Shown here one piece after another: positions 57,759 through 64,000 of a DNA stretch of 64,000 bases. The stretch lies in NCBI GenBank assembly GCA_050942925.1, contig JBMNOF010000002.1, positions 1 through 64,000 of the forward strand, written 5' to 3'. The stretch is from Spyradocola sp050942925 (GTDB taxonomy: Bacteria > Bacillota > Clostridia > Christensenellales > UBA1750). The notes under the pieces were generated by a model. It did no database searches. It saw only the letters and a list, made by a program, of their open reading frames with translations, and was not told the origin of the DNA. The translations under genes and the position numbers were made by a program. Within the stretch, counting starts at the first letter, position 1. Each line of letters begins with the position of its first letter.

Positions 57759-58787
57759 ATGGCGAAAATCGTTACCTTCGGTGAAATCATGCTCCGCCTG
57801 GCCCCGCAGGGCTATCAGCGCTTCCAGCAGGCGCATTGCTTTGACGCAGTGTACGGCGGCGCGGAGGCCAACGTGGCCGTTTCGCTGGCCAACTACGGCA
57901 TGGACGCGCACTACGTCACGGCCGTTCCCTCTAACCCCATCGGCGATGCCGCGATGAACGCGCTGCGCACCTTCGGCGTGGACGTGTCCGACGTTGTGCG
58001 CTCCAACAAGCGCCTGGGCATCTACTTCTGCGAGAAGGGCGTCTCCATGCGTCCCTCCAAGGTCGTCTACGACCGCGCGGATTCTGCCATTGCCAACGTC
58101 AAGCCCGGCGACTTTGACTGGGATAAGATCTTCGAGGGCGCGGATTGGTTCCACTGGACCGGCATCACGCCCGCTCTTTCCGACGGCACGGCGGCTGTCA
58201 CCCTGGAGGCCTGCAAGGCGGCCAAGGCCCGCGGCGTCAAGATCAGCTGCGACCTCAACTACCGCAAGAACCTCTGGTCCCGCGAGAAGGCCGGCCAGGT
58301 CATGGGCGAGCTGGTTCCCTACGTCGACGTTCTGATCGCCAACGAGGAGGACTCTGCGGACGTCTTCGGCATCCACGCCGAGCACACCGACATCAACAGC
58401 GGCAAGCTGGATGTCGAGGGCTACAAGTCCGTTGCCCGTCAGCTGGTGGAGCGCTTCCACTGCGAGAAGGTCGCCATCACCCTGCGCGAGTCCCTCTCCG
58501 CTTCGGACAACAACTGGTCCGGCATGCTCTATGACGGCAAGTCCGGCGAGATCTCCATCTCCAAGAAGTACTCCATCCGCATCGTGGACCGCGTCGGCGG
58601 CGGCGACAGCTTCGGCTCCGGCCTGATCTACGCTCTGCTCTCCGGCTACGACAACCAGGGCGCCGTGGAGTACGCGGCGGCTGCCTCCGCGCTCAAGCAC
58701 ACCATCGAGGGCGACTTCAACATGGTGTCCGTCGCCGAGGTCAAGAGCCTCATGGGCGGCAACGCTTCCGGCCGCGTGCAGCGCTAA
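57759..58787 (+). CDS. kdgK: 2-dehydro-3-deoxygluconokinase-type PfkB kinase
   Basis: ATG 57759 (MAKIVTFGEIMLRLAPQG) after AAGAAGGAG; 342 residues. GGAEANVAVSLANYGMD near the N-terminus and GGGDSFGSGLIYALL (Asp283 catalytic) are the two PfkB signatures. FGEIMLRLxPxG and RPxKVVYDRADSA are typical of KdgK proteins, which phosphorylate KDG from pectin and uronate breakdown. Codons such as AAG, AAC, CTC and TCC dominate more strongly than in neighbours, which suggests high expression. Probably under control of the upstream IclR protein. Confidence 0.87.
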   Translation: MAKIVTFGEIMLRLAPQGYQRFQQAHCFDAVYGGAEANVAVSLANYGMDAHYVTAVPSNPIGDAAMNALRTFGVDVSDVVRSNKRLGIYFCEKGVSMRPSKVVYDRADSAIANVKPGDFDWDKIFEGADWFHWTGITPALSDGTAAVTLEACKAAKARGVKISCDLNYRKNLWSREKAGQVMGELVPYVDVLIANEEDSADVFGIHAEHTDINSGKLDVEGYKSVARQLVERFHCEKVAITLRESLSASDNNWSGMLYDGKSGEISISKKYSIRIVDRVGGGDSFGSGLIYALLSGYDNQGAVEYAAAASALKHTIEGDFNMVSVAEVKSLMGGNASGRVQR

Positions 58788-58804
58788 GCGCAAACGCAAA
58801 CAAC

Positions 58805-58847
58805 AATGCCCAGCGCTCTCCGATAGGGAGAGCGCTGGGCATTTTTT
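58805..58847 (+). terminator. Intrinsic terminator after KDG kinase
   Basis: AATGCCCAGCGCTCTCC pairs with GGAGAGCGCTGGGCATT (to 58843) with GATAG loop, then six T. Confidence 0.93.
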
Positions 58848-58864
58848 CTGGAGGAGGGAAACGG

Positions 58865-59479
58865 ATGGATGCAATAGAGCAAAGGCGCAGCATTCGAGCC
58901 TACCAGCCCAAGGCCGTGCCGCATACCGCGCTGGAAGACATCCTTCAGGCGGGAATGTTGGCTCCGTCTGCAAAAAATGCGCAGCCCTGGAGATTTATCG
59001 TCGTGCAGGGCAAGGAAAAAGAGCGCTTGACCGCCGCGATGCGGGCGGGGATTCAGCGCGAAAAGGAAACGCCCCTTTTCCCGGATCTGGCGTTTGGTTT
59101 ACAGAGCGCGGAGCAGAGCGCCGCCATCCTGGAACAGGTGCCGGTCGCGATCGTCGTGCAGGATACATTGGCGCCGACCGGTTCGGAGACGCTCTCCGCG
59201 CCTGCGCGCGCGCTGGAGACCAGCCGCCTGCTGTCCATTGGCGCGGCCATGGAGAACATGATCCTTCGGGCCACACAGCTGGGACTGGGCACGCTGTGGA
59301 TTGCGGACACCGCCTATGCGCGCCCGGAGATTGAGCAGTGGTGCGAGCTGCCGGGACGGGTGGTATCGGCACTTGCCATCGGCTACCCGGACGAAAGCCC
59401 TGCCCCCAGACCGAGAAAGCGCCCGGAAGACGTGATCCAATGGAGAACCGGGGTGCCCGACGAGGAAACCCGTTCCTGA
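58865..59479 (+). CDS. Nitroreductase family protein
   Basis: 204 residues, ATG 58865 after GGAGGAGGG. FMN site motifs are RRSIRAYQPKAVP, GMLAPSAKNAQPWRFIVV, SIGAAMENMILRATQLGLGTLWI and the last LAIGYPDESPAPRPRKRPEDVI. This family uses NAD(P)H and FMN to reduce nitro groups, quinones or flavins; the natural substrate is unclear. Single-gene unit with terminators on both sides. Confidence 0.9.
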   Translation: MDAIEQRRSIRAYQPKAVPHTALEDILQAGMLAPSAKNAQPWRFIVVQGKEKERLTAAMRAGIQREKETPLFPDLAFGLQSAEQSAAILEQVPVAIVVQDTLAPTGSETLSAPARALETSRLLSIGAAMENMILRATQLGLGTLWIADTAYARPEIEQWCELPGRVVSALAIGYPDESPAPRPRKRPEDVIQWRTGVPDEETRS

Positions 59480-59489
59480 AACAAGAAGC

Positions 59490-59532
59490 AAGGGCGCCGG
59501 TCCAAACGATTGTTTGGACCGGCGCCCTTTTG
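59490..59532. terminator. Bidirectional terminator
   Basis: AAGGGCGCCGGTCCAAAC pairs with its complement to 59529 around a GATT loop; TTTT follows on the plus strand. Confidence 0.9.
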
Positions 59533-59548
59533 CATGCGGAAAATGCGG

Positions 59549-60676
59549 TCATTCCTGCATCTTGGCAAAGATCATGCGGCCGGCAGAGGTCTGTAGGACG
59601 GAGGTGACGAGCACGGTCACGGTCTGGCCGATGGCGCGCTTGCCGTTTTCCACCACGATCATGGTGCCGTCGTCCAAATAGCCCACGCCCTGGTTCAGTT
59701 CCTTGCCCTCCTTGACGACGAGAACCTCCCGCTCCTCGCCGGGGAGCGCCACGGGCTTGAGCGCATTGGCCAGGTCGTTGATGTTGAGAACCGGAATGCC
59801 GGATACGCCGGCGACCTTGTTGAGATTGTAATCCGTCGTCAGCACACAGCCGTCGCGCAGCTTGGCGAGCTTGAGAAGCTTGACATCGACCTCTTCATCC
59901 GGGAAGTCCTGGTCGTCCACCTCGACCGGCACGCGCAGTTCCTTTTGAATGCGCGCCAGCACGTCCAATCCGCGCCGGCCGCGGTTGCGCTTGAGCGCGT
60001 CGGAGGAGTCGGAAATGTGCCGCAGCTCGCGGAGCACGAAGTTCGGGAGAACCAGCGTGCCCTCCAGAAAGCCCGTCTTGCACAGGTCAAAGATGCGGCC
60101 GTCGATGATGACGCTCGTATCCAGAAGCTTGGGCCGCGCGCCGCCGGCCGAAGTGGCGGCAGGGGACGGGAGCGCCTCGTCCTGCCCCGTGCTGCGCGCC
60201 GTCTGCTGCTGCAAGCGGCGCACCCAGGCAAAGTTGAGCTCGCGCCAGCGCTTCATGCCCAGCGTCGTGCCCAGGTACCCGAAAAGGAGGTAGACCGCTA
60301 CCCCGAGCACCGTGTAGAGCAGCGAAGCCTGCCCCCGGGCGAACATTGCCATGATGAGGAAGGAGAGCAGGACGCCCAGCAGGAGCCCCAGGGTGCCGAA
60401 GATCAGGTCCATCACCGGCACGGAGGACAGACGGCTTTCCACGCGGCGCATCAGGCGAAGGGCTGCCTGCCCACAGGGAATGGAAAAGAAATAAAATGAG
60501 GCCGCAAAAAGGCTCGCGCCCAGAATGTACGTCACGAGGGAAACCCAGGGATAGATGTCCGCGTGATCCGGGGAGAGCAGCTTGCTTTCCACCAAAAAGG
60601 AGAGCAGCTCGCTGACCAGTCCCACGCCCAACAGCAGGCCGACAACCGTCAAAAACCAGCGCAGGAGTTTTTTCAC
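59549..60676 (-). CDS. YacL-like PIN-TRAM membrane protein
   Basis: GTG 60676 (MKKLLRWFLTVVGLLLG) with GGAGGTGAGG upstream; 375 residues. Four membrane segments occupy about residues 5-165. PIN nuclease domain (about 195-315) has KLLDTSVIIDGRIFDLC and KLRDGCVLTTDYNLNKVA, with conserved aspartates. The C-terminal TRAM domain reads QGVGYLDDGTMIVVENGKR. In Bacillus yacL follows radA and disA; here disA is missing, and radA stands directly upstream. Likely RNase; role unproven. Confidence 0.9.
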   Translation of the reverse strand: MKKLLRWFLTVVGLLLGVGLVSELLSFLVESKLLSPDHADIYPWVSLVTYILGASLFAASFYFFSIPCGQAALRLMRRVESRLSSVPVMDLIFGTLGLLLGVLLSFLIMAMFARGQASLLYTVLGVAVYLLFGYLGTTLGMKRWRELNFAWVRRLQQQTARSTGQDEALPSPAATSAGGARPKLLDTSVIIDGRIFDLCKTGFLEGTLVLPNFVLRELRHISDSSDALKRNRGRRGLDVLARIQKELRVPVEVDDQDFPDEEVDVKLLKLAKLRDGCVLTTDYNLNKVAGVSGIPVLNINDLANALKPVALPGEEREVLVVKEGKELNQGVGYLDDGTMIVVENGKRAIGQTVTVLVTSVLQTSAGRMIFAKMQE

Positions 60677-60717
60677 GGGAAGCCTCACCTCCACATTCCG
60701 TTTGATCTTGTTGTTCC

Positions 60718-62091
60718 TCAGAAGAGGAGCGAGAGCGCCTCGCGCAGCGTCGAGACGCCGTGCACATCCAATCCGTCGGGGATGCGCAGCGAGCGCAGGT
60801 TGGTCTTGGGCACGACAAGGTGCGTAAAGCCCATGCGCGCGCATTCCGTGAGCCGGCGGTCCATCATGTTGACCGCGCGGATCTCCCCGGTCAGGCCGAT
60901 CTCTCCGATGAGCGCCCAGTCCGGCGGAAGGGGCGTTCCGCGCAGCGAGGAGACGACCGCCGCCGCAAGCGGCAGGTCGCAGGCGGGTTCGTCCAGCTCC
61001 AATCCGCCCGCAACGTTGACATAGGCGTCCTGGTTGTAGAGCGAAAAGCCCGCGCGCTTTTCCAGCACCGCAAGCAGAAGCGCCATGCGGTTGTAGTCAA
61101 AGCCCAGCGCCTGGCGGCGCGGCGTGCCAAACGCCGTGGGCGCGATGAGGGCTTGCAGGTCCACCAGGACCGGGCGCATGCCCTCCATGGACACGGCCAC
61201 CGCCGAGCCCGCCGCGCCGGGAATGCGCCCGGACAGCAGAAACTCCGAGGGGTTTTCCACCTGCTCCATGCCCGTTTGCTCCATGCGGAAGACGCCGATT
61301 TCGTTGACGGAACCGAAGCGGTTCTTGGCCGCGCGCAGGATGCGGTAGTCCTGGTGGCGGTCGCCCTCAAAGTAGAGCACCGCGTCCACCATGTGTTCCA
61401 GCACGCGCGGCCCGGCCAGCGCGCCCTCCTTGGTCACGTGCCCGACGAGAAAGATCGTCGTCCCCGCCTGCTTGGCCGCGCGCATGAGGATGCCCGTGGC
61501 TTCGCGCACCTGGGAGACGGAGCCGGGCGTGGAGGTCTTGCCCGGAACGTAGACCGTTTGGATCGAGTCCACGACCATGTAGTCCGGGGAGAGCGCCTCC
61601 CGCTGCGCCTCGATTTCGTCCAGGTTCGTCTCACTCATGACGTATAGGCCCCTGCCGTCCAGGCCGAGGCGGCGGGCGCGCATTTTGATCTGGCGCGTGC
61701 TCTCCTCGCCCGAGGCGTACAGCACGCGCGCGCCCTTCTGCGCCAGAAGCGCGGAGACCTGCAAGAGCAGCGTGGACTTGCCGATTCCCGGGTCTCCGCC
61801 GATGAGCACAAGGGACCCCGGCACGATGCCGCCGCCCAGCACCCGGTCGAACTCCTCGATTCCGGACCGGCAGCGCTCCTGCTCGCCCTCCTCAATTTCG
61901 GAAAGCGTCTTTGCGGGCACGGTCGGCGCTTGCACCGTGCTGCGGCGCGCAGGCCCGGCGGCGGGCGCCGGGGCAGCCGGGGCCTGCTCCTCCATCTTGT
62001 TCCAGGCGCCGCAAGAAGGGCAGCGGCCCATCCACTTTGCGGACTCGTACCCGCACTCAGCGCAGACATAGAGCAGCTTGTTCTTTGGCAT
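60718..62091 (-). CDS. radA: DNA repair protein RadA/Sms
   Basis: ATG 62091 (MPKNKLLYVCAECGYES) after GGAGGA; 457 residues. Zinc finger CAECG ... CPSCG at the start, Walker A GGDPGIGKSTLLLQ, the RadA-specific AAKNRFGSVNEIGVF motif, and a Lon-like C-terminal domain without protease dyad. RadA helps branch migration in recombination. Forms an operon with the PIN-TRAM gene (gap 41 bases). Confidence 0.96.
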   Translation of the reverse strand: MPKNKLLYVCAECGYESAKWMGRCPSCGAWNKMEEQAPAAPAPAAGPARRSTVQAPTVPAKTLSEIEEGEQERCRSGIEEFDRVLGGGIVPGSLVLIGGDPGIGKSTLLLQVSALLAQKGARVLYASGEESTRQIKMRARRLGLDGRGLYVMSETNLDEIEAQREALSPDYMVVDSIQTVYVPGKTSTPGSVSQVREATGILMRAAKQAGTTIFLVGHVTKEGALAGPRVLEHMVDAVLYFEGDRHQDYRILRAAKNRFGSVNEIGVFRMEQTGMEQVENPSEFLLSGRIPGAAGSAVAVSMEGMRPVLVDLQALIAPTAFGTPRRQALGFDYNRMALLLAVLEKRAGFSLYNQDAYVNVAGGLELDEPACDLPLAAAVVSSLRGTPLPPDWALIGEIGLTGEIRAVNMMDRRLTECARMGFTHLVVPKTNLRSLRIPDGLDVHGVSTLREALSLLF

Positions 62092-62130
62092 GTGTTCCTC
62101 CGCAAACATTGGACGTTTTGACGCAAAGCA

Positions 62131-62157
62131 GGGGGCCGGGCGCAAAGCCCCGCCCCC
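62131..62157 (-). terminator. Possible hairpin between creatininase-type gene and radA
   Basis: GGGGGCCGGGC (62131) and GCCCCGCCCCC (to 62157) can pair with a small mismatch; T-rich stretch that follows on the minus strand is weak. Confidence 0.4.
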
Positions 62158-62200
62158 ACCCTACACGACGAAGGGGGAAAAAGTGTTTCTGCGGGAAAGC

Positions 62201-63001
62201 CTACGCCTTGCAGACCTCGTCCCAGGCCGCGCGAACCTGCGCGATCAGCTGCGCCGCGCCCGCGTCCAGGTACCGCTGCCCCAGTTCCTTGTCCCCCTTG
62301 CGCGGGTCGTCCGTTACGGAGAACTCCGCGTTGGCGTGGCCGGCAAAGGCGCTGCCATCCGCCATGCCGGTTTTCCACATGAGGATGGGCTCGCCCTCGG
62401 GCGGAAGCTTGCTCAGGTCCACGCTGTCCGTCAGCGCCATGGCCTGGGAGATCTCCGCGCGGGTGGCGTGGCCCGGGTCCTCGCCGGGGAAGCCCAGGGA
62501 CGCGGCCGGGAAGCCCACGAGCACGCGGGTCTTCGTCTCCCCCGTGAACTCCGCGGCAAGGCGGAAAAGGGAGTTCATCTGCCCGGTCGCGCCGTGCCCG
62601 TTGACCAGCACGACGAGCTTATAGCCCTGCTTGACGAGAAGCCGCAGGTACTCGCGCACGGTCAGGGCAAAGATCTCCTCGCGGAAATAATAGGAAGGGG
62701 TGCTGTTGTCCGGAAAGTCCATGCCGATGATGTACTGGTGGGTGTCGGAAAAGCCGAGGTTGGCCAGCGTCTCGGGATCGCGCTCGCGCTCGGTGCCGAT
62801 GAAGAGGGTGGGCAGCACCACGCCGCCGACCTCCTGCGCACAGCGCATGGCGCCCGCCTGGGCGATGAGCGGATCGGTGCCAAAGGGCGCCGCAGGCCCG
62901 TGCCATTCCAGCGGCCCGATGGGCAGGTAGGCAATGGAGCAGCGCTCCTTCTCCGCCTCGATTTGGTCGGGGCGCATCCTCTCCAAACGAATCTCGCGCA
63001 T
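62201..63001 (-). CDS. Creatininase family amidohydrolase
   Basis: 266 residues, ATG 63001 after AAGGAGG. Metal motifs are PIGPLEWHGPAAPFGTD (Glu, His, Asp), VLVNGHGATGQ (His) and HATRAEISQAM (Glu). The group includes creatinine hydrolase, MftE peptidase, and enzymes for riboflavin/F420 precursor processing. The usual HAGxxETS is altered to HATRAEIS. Substrate unknown. Confidence 0.86.
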   Translation of the reverse strand: MREIRLERMRPDQIEAEKERCSIAYLPIGPLEWHGPAAPFGTDPLIAQAGAMRCAQEVGGVVLPTLFIGTERERDPETLANLGFSDTHQYIIGMDFPDNSTPSYYFREEIFALTVREYLRLLVKQGYKLVVLVNGHGATGQMNSLFRLAAEFTGETKTRVLVGFPAASLGFPGEDPGHATRAEISQAMALTDSVDLSKLPPEGEPILMWKTGMADGSAFAGHANAEFSVTDDPRKGDKELGQRYLDAGAAQLIAQVRAAWDEVCKA

Positions 63002-63034
63002 GCAAAGACCTCCTTCTCGGTTTCGTATACTCTT

Positions 63035-63063
63035 AGGATAACATGAATTTTCCAGACTGTAAA
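63035..63063 (-). promoter_or_regulatory. Promoter of creatininase-type gene
   Basis: On the minus strand TTTACA (63063-63058) and TATCCT (63040-63035) with a 17-base spacer. Confidence 0.65.
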
Positions 63064-63150
63064 CACGCGTTGAAAGGAGCGCCCGAGAAAACGCCGAAGA
63101 AAGTAACGCGCATTTAACAGAGTTCCGGCCGCATTTTCCCGAGCGCGGCG

Positions 63151-63179
63151 TTGTGCTTCCCCGAAAAAAGACCTACAAT
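63151..63179 (+). promoter_or_regulatory. Promoter of third AEC gene
   Basis: TTGTGC (63151-63156) and TACAAT (63174-63179) with a 17-base spacer. Confidence 0.68.
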
Positions 63180-63219
63180 GGGAAAGAAGAAAAAAGAATG
63201 TCTAGGGGTGGTTCTTTCT

Positions 63220-64000
63220 GTGTCCAGTTATGTAAGCGTAATCCTCAACCAGGTGCTGCTCATGCTCATCCTCGTGGTCGCGGGCTTTATCAGCTTTAAG
63301 ACCCGAATCATCACCACGGAGGGGAACAAGCACCTATCCAACCTCCTGGTCCTGTTGGTCAATCCCGTCGTGATCTTCGTCTCGTATCAGCGGGACTTTT
63401 CGCCGGATCTTCTTGTGGGGCTGGCGGAGGCGTTCGGGCTCTCCCTGCTCGGCTTCGGCATCGCCATGGTGGTCGCCTATCTCTGCCTGCGCAAGGGCGG
63501 CAAGTTCGACGAGGTCATCGAGCGCTTTTCCGTCATCTACTCCAACTGCGGGTTTATGGGCATTCCCCTTGTGATGGCGATGCTCGGCACGGAAGGGGTG
63601 TTTTACCTCACGGCGGTGATGACGGCCTTTAACCTCCTGGTCTGGACGCACGGCATGATCATGTTCACGGGCGCGGGACAGTTCAACATCAAGGGACTGC
63701 TGCGCGCGCTCTGCTCGCCCGCGATCCTGGCGGTCCCGGTGGGGCTCGCGTGCTTTCTCCTGCAATGGCGCGTGCCGCAGGTGCTCTACGAGGCGCTGGA
63801 GTACGTCTCCAACATGAACACGCCGTTGGCCATGCTCATCGCCGGGGCCACGGTCGCGCAGACCAACCTGCTCAAGGCCTTTGCCCGCGGACGGATCTAC
63901 TACGTTTCGGTCCTGAAGCTCCTGGTCGCGCCGATCCTCATCGTGCTGGCGCTTTCGATCTTCCCGCTCCCGCAGATCGTGCTGCTGACGGTCGCGGTGG
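63220..64000 (+). CDS. AEC family transporter, N-terminal part
   Basis: GTG 63220 (VSSYVSVILNQVLLMLILV), 8 bases after AGGGGTGG; the frame runs open through the right edge. About 260 residues are visible, with seven or so membrane segments. YSNCGFMGIPLVMAMLG, FNLLVWTHGMIMF and NMNTPLAMLIAGATVAQTN are conserved family blocks (the last contains the asparagine-rich break). Likely organic acid export. It is the third AEC member in the window and the most complete match to the family's motifs. Confidence 0.88.
   Translation, partial: MSSYVSVILNQVLLMLILVVAGFISFKTRIITTEGNKHLSNLLVLLVNPVVIFVSYQRDFSPDLLVGLAEAFGLSLLGFGIAMVVAYLCLRKGGKFDEVIERFSVIYSNCGFMGIPLVMAMLGTEGVFYLTAVMTAFNLLVWTHGMIMFTGAGQFNIKGLLRALCSPAILAVPVGLACFLLQWRVPQVLYEALEYVSNMNTPLAMLIAGATVAQTNLLKAFARGRIYYVSVLKLLVAPILIVLALSIFPLPQIVLLTVAV

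Noticed and set aside
1..64000. CRISPR arrays, tRNA/rRNA genes, insertion sequences, prophage
   Set aside because: No regularly spaced repeats, TPsiC-like signatures, transposase motifs or phage structural genes were recognised on reading both strands.

Overview
The window is GC-rich and very gene-dense, and it looks like the chromosome of an anaerobic, endospore-forming Bacillota (class Clostridia in the broad sense). Evidence: sporulation and germination genes (spoIID end, a spoIIQ-like M23 protein, bofA, a gerA-gerB-gerC tricistron), a RadA/PIN-TRAM pair, a DnaD/DnaI-type helicase loader pair, Rex, class B sortase, VanW proteins, a short rubredoxin and a ferredoxin-like protein, strong GGAGG ribosome binding sites and TTGACA/TATAAT-type promoters. 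I cannot name the genus. No phage, insertion sequence, tRNA, rRNA or CRISPR array was seen. The content is ordinary chromosome with many intrinsic terminators, several of them shared by convergent genes.

Layout. 1-4 kb: end of spoIID, spoIIQ-like gene, short rubredoxin, acetyltransferase, DUF975 membrane protein, MBL-fold hydrolase. 4-10 kb: a divergent pair, Fe-S protein (minus) and Crp/Fnr regulator (plus), the latter heading a co-directional run with a PfkB kinase, M32 carboxypeptidase, GH28 glycosidase and acetyltransferase. 10-14 kb: phosphoesterase and YhaM-type nuclease (minus), divergent from apgM-type phosphoglycerate mutase and a HAD hydrolase. 14-18.6 kb: ECF sigma factor with RsiV-like anti-sigma factor, then two flavoproteins preceded by a foldable non-coding stretch. 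18.7-22 kb: amidohydrolase, a small gene with two LexA/DinR-like boxes, radC, and an M1-type peptidase. 22-28 kb: dnaD, dnaI-like, bofA, acetyltransferase, PTS-type permease, sortase B.

28-38.5 kb: AEC permease, Eis-like acetyltransferase, membrane zinc-ribbon protein, two related lipoproteins with an upstream mini-ORF, a divergent-sequence IMP dehydrogenase, ROK sugar kinase, second AEC permease, and the YhaN/YhaO (SbcC/SbcD-like) pair. 38.6-45 kb: VanW protein, UlaG-like hydrolase, C39-like membrane protein, RsmC-like methyltransferase, Rex with a probable self-operator, second VanW protein. 45-50 kb: gerABC operon behind a sigma-G-like -10 element, then a lipoprotein. 50-59.5 kb: aldo/keto reductase and cupin, GH26-like glycosidase, exonuclease, acetyltransferase, a phosphoesterase-methyltransferase fusion, a mannitol-1-phosphate-dehydrogenase-like gene divergent from an IclR regulator and a KDG-kinase-type gene, and a nitroreductase. 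59.5-64 kb: PIN-TRAM protein, RadA, creatininase-family amidohydrolase, and the start of a third AEC permease.

Working together: the IclR/MtlD-like/KdgK block with GH28, GH26, PfkB and ROK kinases points to use of plant polysaccharides and sugar acids. Rex, the Crp-Fe-S pair, rubredoxin and nitroreductase serve redox balance. RadC, RadA, YhaN/YhaO and the LexA-box gene relate to DNA maintenance.
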